A stretch of 64,000 bases of DNA from Pycnopodia helianthoides (lineage: Eukaryota; Echinodermata; Asteroidea; Forcipulatida; Asteriidae). The position numbers and the translations under genes are program-made. The notes beneath the pieces are model-generated. The model was not told the DNA's origin and made no database searches. It was given only the letters and a program-made list of their open reading frames with translations. Each line of letters opens with the position of its first letter. Within the stretch, counting starts at the first letter, position 1. The stretch is from NCBI GenBank assembly GCA_032158295.1, contig CM063249.1, positions 11,660,139 through 11,724,138 of the forward strand, read 5' to 3'. Below, in pieces: positions 1-11,900 of the stretch.

Positions 1-1524
1 GCCTAAAAAACTAGCCACACAAACAAGCACCACAGCACCACCTTCCTGTAAAAATGAATGTTCCAGATATTTTCTATTTTATGACGATGTAACCCCACGC
101 CGACTGCTATATCCTTAGTATGATACACTTACAGACATAAAGTGAGCCAACTGTCCTTTTCGTTCTCCTGGTGAACTTGAAGATTGTCCTTTCTGACTTG
201 ATTCTTGGCCTCCCATTTTGTGGATTACCGTTGACGCACGACACCTCAATCAGTAGACAGTACGCCGAGTGTAGCCCCCTGGTACGTGCACGACGTTGCC
301 ACTCTCTGTCGATTAATTGCACCCGCCGTCACTGAGGAGTGCAACTTGGGCTAGCTTTGCAAATGCTATACATTTTCAAATAACAATCATTCAGAAGAGA
401 CCATACCGTTACAAAGCTTGCAATTCACATACGTGATTGATAATCTCATAAGCACCGACTCAAACCAAAACTGTGTGGAGGGGAAACCACTTTTTTCTTC
501 ATCATCACCACAACAGATTTGGCTCTGTCATTCAGAAACCGGAAGTAAACAAATCCAACAGCTGAACAGAACAGCTGGCATAAACGGCGCCCTCCATTGT
601 CCACGATTGCGACGCCTAACTTTTTAGATGGACAAAAAATAAAACTTCTGAGTGCATTTTTTTTTGACGTCGGATATGCTGTGTTTTAGCCTAACAATAC
701 CGAATACCCGTCCATACTCCTACCCCTTAAAACAGTTGGATCGAAAAAATGAAAATTAACTTAATTCTCGGTTGACTCCATGAGGCCCTTTTAGGAGTCG
801 AGAGTCGTTGCTTTTTTGTAATCAAACCGTTGAGGCAATTTTTTTGTTTTCATTAATAAGTTCATCACTGTTACTTATACTCTTGCATAGTTGGTTGGTC
901 CTATTATTGATCGTTGTATTTAATTAAATGGGTCACTTTAGCAGTAGAAAAATATGTCAAATATAGGCCTATATTAACGACTGGGTACTAAAATAAAGAC
1001 AAACCACTTTACCCAAACTAAATGCCAATAAGCACATGGTTTTATTTCGGCAATTACACTTGATACAAAATAGTTTGTATATATAATAAAATAGCTGGAA
1101 GCAAGTACTATTAGACTATTAATAGCAAAGGCACTTTATACGCGTTTTGTCTTTGGGGGCGAGACACGATCGATGTTTTAAGAGAGGCGAGGAGTCAGGG
1201 CTCCACGTTTGGCGTGACATGCCACTTCCCCGTCTCACTCTAGCCCCTTCGTACCTCTTTGGTTATCCTAATGTGTCAAACAATGGAAACAATGGAAACG
1301 CGTGCGCGCGTACGCGCCGCGTACAACCCTCACTCACTGATTGGCCTTCCTAATGCAAAAGATATATTGTGATTGAGGTGCAACATTTTGTTGCGTTTGA
1401 CGTATATGCTCGCTTTAGCCAAGGAAAACAATATTGTGCGATAGGAAGAAAATGACATCAGAAATGATAATTGGAAGAATCAGTAACTTCGGATATAGTC
1501 CCTTTTGGTTCTTTGGTTCATTCC

Positions 1525-1666
1525 AAGTCATATTTTTGTCGCCGACCAATTAATAAACCCTACTCTATCTAGCCTTTGGCAAAGCTTTACAACGCAACCC
1601 ACAACACTATGAAGTTTGCCAAAGGCATGCAGTTGCTTATTATTATCGGCAACAAAAATATGACTT
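1525..1666. repeat. Short palindromic element (MITE-like)
   Basis: Positions 1525-1545 and 1646-1666 are inverted copies that match at 20 of 21 bases. A second, shorter inverted pair (CCTTTGGCAAA and TTTGCCAAAGG) lies inside. The whole could fold into one long hairpin of about 140 bases. It encodes nothing visible. The size and the terminal inverted repeats fit a miniature inverted-repeat transposable element, but no second copy was found in this window. Confidence 0.55.
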
Positions 1667-2049
1667 ATTTTACGTTCTGGTTTATCGGCCGCGTTATTTG
1701 CCGGTACGCGCTTTAGAAAGTGCTTCGTCTTCAAGATTGTCTCTGTTGCCCTCGACATGAAATGCCTGGGGAGAAAGAGATACAGTGCATGATATCTGAG
1801 GTATAGTCACATAAATATATCTAATCTATCTATATCTATTATTATGGATGTACAGGAAAAGGGTGTACATAGTTTACTAAAACTTCGGATTCTTTCTAAC
1901 GGCATAGAACAAAAGAATAGTACCAGGTTTACATATAATTTTGGTCCGAAAAGGTACTATCTTTATAACATTTAGAATAGCGATTTTTGATAGAGTTATA
2001 ATGTGTTAAGTTTGTGGAATATAGGTTAATACATGCACTCTAAACACGT

Positions 2050-2279
2050 CCGGGTCAGAATCGACCCAGATCTTGTGTCTCAGGGGACCTATGACCCTTG
2101 ACCCTTTTCTGGGTCAGGCTGAACCGGAAACTGGTTTAGAAAAAATGTATTTCAGCTCGGAGATTTCTCTGCGTCAGTTTGACTCATTTCTGGGTCATTT
2201 GACACAGATTCCGGATCAAACTGAGCCAGAAATGGATCAGGCCCCCTGAGACACAAGATCTGAGACGATTCTGACCGGG
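2050..2279. repeat. Palindromic element with about 38-bp terminal inverted repeats
   Basis: The ends, 2050-2088 and 2242-2279, are inverted copies; both contain CAGATCTTGTGTCTCAGG-like sequence and end in CCGGGTCAG. The interior repeats GGGTCA/TGACCC-type words in both orientations. No open reading frame spans it. It looks like a non-autonomous foldback or MITE insertion downstream of the carboxypeptidase. Confidence 0.6.
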
Positions 2280-2978
2280 AGTTTGTTTTTGAGTATGTTA
2301 GTACTTTCACGCAACAAAACGGAACATGGGTATTATTCTTGCATGTATTAAACAAAAAGACAAAGGTGCAGTAAGTTACATAATGATTATTGCATAGCTA
2401 TAGGCCTACTGACAGACATTAGGTGAGTCCGGTTAGTATTACGGGAGGCACGGGGTGGGGTGTGGTGAGTACCCCCTCCCGGTCCCCAAGATGGATGGAT
2501 GGATGGGGGAGGGCATAGTGCCGCAAATTGGGTGAAAATGACGATATGGTAATAATCATTTTACAGGGTCCTGTTTTTAAATGGCAGTGACCATGTAGAC
2601 TTAAATGTCAGAACAATACATTAAATTTAAACATGGGCAACATTGGTTGACATTTTCGATTTCAAGAACCAATGTTGACAATGGAGTTGAGAAGCTTAAA
2701 GACAGCCCTTGCATGATTCTTTTTGTAGGAAAGTTTTGTTTCAAACCGTATATTATTATCATTGTGTACCTCTCCCCCACATCCCAGCACAGCCACGATA
2801 CGTGTCTGATGACGCTTAACCCCGCCCACAAGTTACCCGCATGTACACAGAATGCCCACTGTACGTGTATGTGTCCATAATACGGTGGGACTTTTAGTAC
2901 TACATACAAAGACAAACTATCCCTCAGATATCATGCAGCAGCTGCCGAACGAAGCACTACAAAGCACGCATAGGCAAA

Positions 2979-5900
2979 TCAGGCTGTCGTTAAACTCGGT
3001 ACCATCTTGGACGCCTCGTTGCCATATTCATAACCTAACCCCGCCTGACCTATGACCTTGATGGCCTCTAGGGTCTCCTGTCCAGTGGGGATGATGTAGC
3101 GGGGAGGTAAGAGGAACCCATGGTCGCCCATGTCCGGGAGCTCAATGGCGTAGCTGAAGGGTACACCGAGCACGCCGTGGGCGAAGTCCACACTATTCCC
3201 GGCAGCTTTATCTGTTGGTAAAGCGGCCACAAAATATTAAACAATACTTTTTTTCGTGGAAGACCCAATCACTACTCGGACTCGATACATTTTTTAAACC
3301 TTTACTTTTTACTTCTTGAGTAGCAAATTCTCGGTGTTTGATACTTACAGATGACGTCAGCAATGTTACCCACAATGTACTCCGTTCCATTTATCTGTTG
3401 AATAGCCGACGTTGCATTTAATGCCAAAGAGAGCTAACACAAAAAAGACAAATGAACAATTTCAACATTGCTCGATATGATGAAAATAACTACCACTATC
3501 GGTCTAGGGAACTCAGTATCGCCAACATCTATATAAAATGTGCTGTGCTGTATTTTGTTTCCACGCCTTGTTGGAATAATCAAACGAGGATGGAAGAATA
3601 CGTGCCTTGCACGTGACTCCACAAGCTCAAACAGCGCCCGCATGCAGTTTATTTTTTCGTACCACACTTGAGACAGGGGGTCAACAGTGAAGGGATCCGG
3701 GAAAGCGCCCATACCTTATGCGTGTATGTATTGGCTCTAGTGTGGTACGGGAAAAAAAATTGCCGCCCACATTGAGGTCAGAGGAAGACATTTCATTTGT
3801 CGAGAGTTTATGGCGCGTTATGCAGGCATGTTTGCGTGTTTTTTTTACCCTTAGCGACGGCGGTCTATTTAGAGGGTCTTAGGATTATGTAGTTACCTCC
3901 TGGAAGATTTTCAGTTCGGACTCTTGTCATGGCGGTTGGTGTACGTTTATTAGAACTCCCCACCCCAACCCCTAACAAAAATACACCATAGCTTCAATCA
4001 AGTCTCACGGTCATTGGCCTTTTGGAGATAAATGGTGGACACTTTAGTAGTGCACTGTTTGGTTAGGGTGTAAACAGACAAAATACCCGAACCTAATAGT
4101 GTCATAGTATTGTGTCCACCATAATATCTCAAAATGGCTTATTGTTTAGAGCCCTCACCTGATCTTCATAGTTACCAGGTAGCACCGTATCGTATCCGTA
4201 TGGCGTCATCCAGTACTGACTATACGCGTGGAAATCCAAGAAGGCAAAGACGGGCTGTCTCTTGACCAGATCGGTCAGGTAATCAGCCAGCTGTTTGACC
4301 TCGGTCTCGGAGAAGGCGAACGGCCCAGCGTAGGTGTCCTCACAGCTCAGTGTGCTGACACCACTAACTTTTTTTAGGAATTTAAAAACAAATACCAATT
4401 ATTCGATTTTATTCCAACCTTTCAGTGGCTCTGTAACTGTAGACCTTACACTCGTTTTCCTACCACAGACGTGACTTTCCATTGACTGTAAATGTCACAT
4501 TTTTAAAATTGCTCCAGACAAGAATCAAGCAATGATTGAAAATGTTGCTACAAAATAATGATAACGGGCCTCTTGCTTGAACGAAAAACAATGCTGTCAC
4601 ACAGCAATTGGCATTCCCTCAAATAGTACACTTAATGCATGGCCGTATCTAAAATGGGCGGCTACAGCTACGGCTACGATTGTTGCTAAGGGGACGCACA
4701 TGACATGTACATTAACGCATGATTGATAACTCGGAAATCTAGCCGTAGCCATAGCTGTAGCCGCCTATTCGGACACGTCCCATGCGTGAATTTCCCCACA
4801 CCAAATCCGTGAAAAGAGGTGTGTTCCCCTGTCTTCTTTAATACAAAACCCTACCACCTCTGAGGAGAGGGGCCTGACTGACCTCCCCAGTTGAAATCCC
4901 AGTTCCTGTTTGGATCTACTCCTCTGCAGTGGTTCTCGCTGTATTTGGATCGTGTTTTCCGCCACAGTCGAAACTAGAACAAGAGCATTCGAAACAGCAA
5001 TAGACGTGAATGGTTTATACATTTTTTATAATGATCAGAATTTCATATGACAATAAAATTAATTGAATAACATGGAGATGATTGTTTCTTCTTCTGGAAG
5101 ACAATGCCCGTCTTCAGTCTATTTTGAGACCCTTCGGGTTGTCTGTCCAATACCCTTGTGTTTAAAGATAAGAGAAAATCATGCAGTGACCACTCTTGCC
5201 ACACCCACGATTTACTTTTGGAAGGGACTGGGATCGAAAGTAATGGCCAGAGATTGTCTGTCGAGACCTTCAATGAGATTTAGGCCTAGTGAAGATATTA
5301 TCCTCAACCCTATGTTGACTACAAGTGAAACTACAACCGTCGCTTGTTATTTTAAAGTCAGTAGAAGAGTAGTTAAGTGTTTGGGCGTATCGTCGGGTGC
5401 ACGGAAGAAGGTTAATTAAGGCTGTACGACATTTTTCTGGGCACACGAAGTATAAATTGTTGCTGCAGCATCAGGTCACAAGCAATAAACTGGCTGTTTC
5501 AAACAAAAGTAGGGCATGACTGTTGTTTGTTAATTGATAATTAAACTTTCCTGCAATTGCAATTGTAAATGGCAGAAAAACGATCATTTTCCCACCTAGT
5601 TTTCTTGAAACAGAATTTTGAACAGTAATTCCTTACGACCTTTTGCCGTTCACACTATCGTTACGATCTACTTCCGTTCGTATGATCACACAATAGTATA
5701 CTCACCGATTCGAATGTGAAGACGTAACCATCAACGTTAGCGACCGGTAAGATATACCAGTCCAGACCGTCTAGGAGTGCCTTCATATCGTCATCGTCAA
5801 CCGCGTAACCTTCAATTAACTGACAACCATAGTAATAAACAGTGGCGTAACCAGACATTTTCATAGGGGAGGGCAAGGGGCGAGGGGGGGGGGGGGACCA

Positions 5901-8900
5901 CACAAAAATACATAATTTGGGGGCTCTTTAATGTATCGAACCATTCATTTGTGTGTGTGTTTTCGATTGGTGTGCAACGGGGAAAATGGTTCTCAGCCCT
6001 AAGCACTGAAAATGCATGGGCTATAAAAACTTGATCACCAACTTAAAATTGTATGATAAAGTTGCATGTTTTAAAGATTTTTTCTCTGAACGATTTTTGA
6101 CAGATGATGCTGGTTCAAAACGAAAAACTCATACAAAAACTTAGCATAATGCTATACGGACAATGCACACAATTCATGTAACATGCAGCATTGTTTGTAT
6201 ATGGCCGCTACGTGAGATAATTAGTGTCGGTCGGGATCTCAACATTTAGTTTTGGATTAACTATACCTCTTATCATTGGCTGTTTTAAAAAAATTTCGAA
6301 CAACATTTAACAGACTTTTTGACTTTCTCAAATCTATAAAAATAATTATTTACAATTTTATTCAAAATTTTGGGGTCAAATCGGCCCAAAATTTGACCTA
6401 TACACTGCAAAAAATAATAACACTTTTCGGTGTTACTAGAGGACTACACCAATTTGGTGTCATTTTAACACTTTTGGTGTTATTATTTACACCCATATGA
6501 GTGTGTCATTACACCATGAGTGTAAAGAATAACACCAATGTGTTAAAATAACACCCACAATTTTAACACCGGTGAAAATTCTTGGTGTGGTCCTCTATTA
6601 ACACCGGGGTTGTTAAATTTAACACCCCAGTTTTTGCTGTGTAGCATTTATGTCTACCCACCCCCCCCCCCCATATTAGCTTACCGGTACGTAACTATAT
6701 ATACTGATCTTCTTTCATAATCAAAATGTAAGTGCGCCATCATAGGACGTTGCCCATAGAGCGGATAATATAGACACTTTCGTATTATTACCTCCTTGGC
6801 CATATACATAACCGTTGACGGGGAGATCCATTCTCTTGCATGTACCCCTCCCACTATGAAGATAGCCGGTTTGACGGTACCTGTCGGTGCTGGAGAACCT
6901 ACCTGCATGACGTAGTTATAAAACATCAACACTGTTCAGTAGATTACCCATCAAAATAAACCCGGCATGACACTTAATTAAGGATCATTACAAACGCGTC
7001 CTTAAGTCACTTCATCATTGTCGAGAGTAGTGCACTTTTTAAAGGATTTGTATTTGAACAGGTTGCCATGTGCCCGGCAGAAGGAGGTATAAACGAAAGT
7101 TACAGAATAAAGGGCGTAAGCAATTAATGTGCAAAATTGTGTGTGTCTAGAAAACTGAAAGTGAAAGTTTGATCAGTTTTCTGCCACTCATAAGTCATTA
7201 TAGGAATATTAAACGCTGCATGGGAACGGGAAAACATAGGGGGCCTATCTTTAATTCTGGCAACAAAAAAGCAACAGCAGTGCCATATCTTTGCCAAGAA
7301 CCAACTTATCGCTAATGGCCTTCTGTTACTAGAAAAAGTACCCGGTGTGCCCGCGGAAGAAGGGCGTATAGAGCCCTATGCCCTTAAAAGGGCACACAGA
7401 GAGATGTCCAGAAAGTTAAACTCACTTGGTAAATATGAGTTGTCCAAAAACAACCTCAATTGTGACTAAGCTCTTTGCTATTGTAAATATGGTGTTCAGC
7501 TCCTCGTGCGAACTGTACATTGTAATGCTGTCATGACTGATGGTAAGGTCAGTTCATTATGCTTCACGCGAACAGGAAAGCGAAGCCAGTCGTGGTGTCG
7601 ACCAGAGAAACCAGAAATAGCCGCAAGAGTTACCGTCGATAATTGTTGAAACGACACGCATTCCAGAAAATGTTCACAAACTACAAATGTAATTATTTTG
7701 ATGCAAGTGGTGGCACAACGCTTATTTTTAGCCTTTAAATCTTAAAGTCCGCGCATTATTGCAAACTCCGACATTTGAAATTTTGTTAGGTTACACGCTG
7801 CTTTTTTTTTACAGGGCGCAGTGTGCGTAAAGTTCAAACCCACATGCGTGCTTCTCCATTGGTAAAGACAATCATAAACGTTTATTGGCGTAACAAGATT
7901 ATTAGTCAAACGGGGTACCAAATAATTCAATCAACACACTCTGTGCGTCCATCAGATTTTCATTTGCCTTTTCCAGTACTTCTGTACTGTTTTTAAAAAC
8001 ATTGGTTGTAGCTGAAAAGACGGCCGATAAGGCATCTTGGCGATATCAATACTAAGTGCTTTCATCCACCCAAACTTTGCAACTTTTAATTCTTTGTATT
8101 GTCCAAAGAATTAAAATAAACTATTATAATAATCACAGAATATAACTTTGTGTAAACGCATTTATTTGTATAGATGTAGATACCAATAAACTTTTTGATT
8201 ATAGGTTCAATTCATTCCGTCGCGACCATTTTAAAAGAGTGAAAGAACATTCAGAGTGTGGGTTCCAACAAGCCCCGGTACACTTTACCATCGGTCTTGC
8301 CTCGTCCTTCGGATGGGACGTAAGGCCCAAGGAACCAGTTGCACTTGTCGCTAAGAGAATGGATTTGCCCGGGTGTTTCTGGCAGTGGCTACTGAATACT
8401 CCACAGTACCTTGTAAACCCTTTTTAGGTGCTATAGTATTTGAGTCTCATTATTCAACAACTTCAAAAACCTGTCTTAAAGGGAGGGTATAGACGATGTG
8501 ACCTGTGACATCACATGTTTACAAAAGAGCCACTAATTAAAGAATGCAAACTATATTTACAGATATTTAATCAAATAAAGCCACGCCATTAACTGAAAAC
8601 TCTCTTAAAGGCAGTGGATACTTTTGGTAATTACTCAAGAAATACATTTACCTACAAACTTAAGGAGCACCTGACAGCTAGTATAAAACATTGCGAGGAA
8701 AAACTCCCTCTGAAGTAATGTAGTTTTTGAGAAAGAGGTAATTTCTCACTAAAATGTTTGAATCCGAGACAGGCTTCATTCAGGCATGGAGCCTTTCTCA
8801 GGCATTCGAAAGTACACAATTCTATGCATCAAGGGTGTTTTTTCTTTCCTTATTAATCTGGCAACTTCGAGGTCCAATTTGAGCCCAAATTTTCACAGGT

Positions 8901-11900
8901 TTGTTATTTTATACATTACTATGGTCTTTGACAATTACCAAAAGTATACCCTGCATTTAAATGAAGTTGGCTACGGGGTTAATGACACTGAAAATGTCTT
9001 TTCCTATGAATGCCCTCATCTTTGGAGGATGAGTCGTATTATTGAGTATGTCAAGTATGCTGTGCTGAGCATGCCCTGCAGGCATTTTCTATATTCCCAT
9101 TTTTTCTTTAAACTAAAATAACAAAGCCTTTGCGACGGAATGCGATTTGGATATAGGCTCCGCGGGAAAATTAATGCTGTACCATCTGCAAAGTTTACTG
9201 CAGCTACAAAGTGTTATTTCTCATGATGGTATATAAGTAATGGATGCGGTGCAGGCATATCATTATATGCCTATCCGTTTCAAGGAAAAATACAAAATAC
9301 AAGACAATAAAGCACACACACAAATGATATGCCTGTTTAGCATTTCCAATAACCTGACCAATGATGCATCGCGTTGCGCTGTCTACGTTACGGATCGTCA
9401 GATAGTTCATAGCCAATCAGGTGTGACCTTATATGAAGCATCCCAGGCCGGTAGCTTTCTTCTGGTTTTCTTTAATATTTTCGTCTGCGGCTTTTGCAGA
9501 ATTTGGTAAAAGAATTACGTGTTTAATTGCATCCACACAGGACGCCAATCCGGGTGCTCACTACGATTCTTTCATGTCATTCATTACTTTGGACGCAATT
9601 TATATCAAATCAGGCATGCTTGATAACATCCGTGCGTTTTTGTGCACGTGAGAAATTCATCAATGATATAGACTTAAGGACGTAGGAAAAAATCTTGTGT
9701 GGATTTGGACAGCGAGATTCAAGATAATTAGTGTCGCCCTATCGAGCAAAATATGGCGGCGTTATCTAAGCCTTAAGTTTTTGCTTGACATTTTAATTGT
9801 AGTTTGGCAGAAGTTATAAAGTATAGTTTGAGGTTTTTCCTTGTTAGAAAACACTCAGAAACTACGGTTTGTGACAACACCTAAAACACTTTTGAGTGGT
9901 TTTAACAACTGCTTTGGTGTCACACGTCGACGTTTTGTTCAGTATGGTCTGGTCTGGTCATCGGGAGAAGGGCTTTTTGCGAGAATGTATATTTTTCTGT
10001 ACAATTAAACAAATAAAATGTGATATATATTCCATGGTTGTCGAAACAGCAGATTTAAACTTTCTCTGAGGTTGAATCTCTCTATAGGCCTGCAGTGTGT
10101 ATCTTCTTTGAGCTACTCTCGAGTGTTTATATTTATTTATATTTATTGTATTTCTCATGCAATCATAAAAAGTACACACACGGTCAAAATAGCAAACACA
10201 TTAAAATACAAACTACAAAACTCATACAAACACAGAGGAAGAGGAAAGTGAACCAGGGAGCCCGATGGATTGCCTAAAATAAACAAAGTTTCTGTCTAGA
10301 GGCTCTTCCCTCTAGCTGGTTCCCAAGAAGAAGAATAACTACAAATCTAAAAATTGCATACTAAATATGTATATTACACTCTTAGATGCCGATTTATCTG
10401 CTTATGGTAAAGCAGAGCCATGAAGTTGGGCCCTGATGAGCATGCTCAAAGTCTGATTTTGGGGGCTGTGAATGGCCAGTTATCATTGGGCGGGGCGTGT
10501 AAATTGAGACCCTACCTTCAAACAGTTGATTGGTCGTTTTTCGTATGACGTTGCGATTTGGAAAGTGGAGACGAATTCTGGATACACCTCGCCTAGTTGC
10601 ATCATCCAGTCGTCAATCTATGAACAAAATAAAATACAAAATAATTTATAAAAAAGATAAAACAATAGTGATTTTTGTGTGTGTAAAAATTCCTTTATTC
10701 GTTTTTTCCACCTTTGATTCATGACTTCAGCCTATAGTTATTTTAAGAATTTGACTAATAATGATGATTCTCCGCATGATTTCATTTGGCCTTTACCATA
10801 AAACAAATATTTTAATTGAGGTATGTAAATCTGCATGGACACCAACCAAGTTGCGAACACTATTTTTGTATTCTACAAATTGGCTACTTCCGAAATTGTG
10901 AAAAAGTCATTAAATGTTTGTGATACGTAAATACTCTCACTCAATAAATAGACAATTCTACTGCAACGTCACAGCCCAAGTTTTTGCCAACCAAGGTTGG
11001 AAAACTATGGGAAGCCATAAATTTAAATCAAAAACAGATTGCCTCAGTTTGTAACAATGTTGCACAAATATCAAAAAATATAGTTTTGAATTTGTTGGCA
11101 ACAAAGCAAGCAATCATGGAATGCAGTTGAATGTTTAATTCGGAAATGTTTAATTCGGTCACAACATCTGTTAACACGATTTAATGTTTTGCCATCATTC
11201 GGCCACCCGCATGCCAACCAGCGCGGTTCGTTCACCAACAATAGAAATGTATATACTGCTCTCGCGAGACGCTGGCTCCTGGATGGCTATATACTGCCCC
11301 ATTTAAATGAAGCCGTGGTTGCGAGAGCAGAAGTCTCGCGGGATCCGGTTTTGCAGTCTCACGAGAGTAAGTCGCGTGAAAATCGTTCACCGCAACAAAC
11401 ATTTAGTGACTTGTCCACTTAGTCTATTACAAAGCAGGCAAATATTTTGACAGCCCTCTGCTCATCTTTTATGCAAAGATGCAATTAAAATGGTCTCATA
11501 CAAGTGTGCCTTTCTGTTTAAAATAAATAAACCATATAGAAAAAAAGGAGGCGGTTTTACCATTGACAAGTTTTGATAATTTCCAAAGAATAACTGATCA
11601 TCGTCCATCTCGTCGTTGATTTTGGTCTGTTCGTCTATCGCACTTTGTATATCGTCCATGACACTATGGACTGTGAGGCCGTCGTGCTTGAGCAGACCGC
11701 GGGCATACTCCTCGTGGGATGGGGCTACCATGACGTCGATCACTTGGTCGGGTGTCCTCGGCTCACGCCAAAAATCCAGCTTCAGGGACAGAGAGGGGAA
11801 AATTCCAATGCTGGATTGTAATCAAACCTCATCGTGGCCTAATTTCACAGATAATGTTTACATAAAATATCAGCAAATTTGTCTAAATAATTGTAATAAT

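Larger units (their letters stand above)
1..2978. other. 3' flank of the carboxypeptidase gene, no gene seen
   Basis: I see no supported gene here. Reading frames on both strands are short, lack splice-consistent extensions and resemble no family I recognise. The stretch holds two hairpin-forming elements (listed separately), short AT-rich runs, and near position 2490 a small ATGG microsatellite followed by G-rich sequence. Confidence 0.6.

Noticed and set aside
3434..3712. Minus-strand frame of 92 codons next to a carboxypeptidase exon
   Set aside because: It is the GTACCACACT MITE read in a different frame from the exon, plus intron sequence.
5063..5419. Plus-strand 118-codon frame
   Set aside because: It lies in a carboxypeptidase intron with no splice-consistent extension, recognisable family or repeat support; likely chance.
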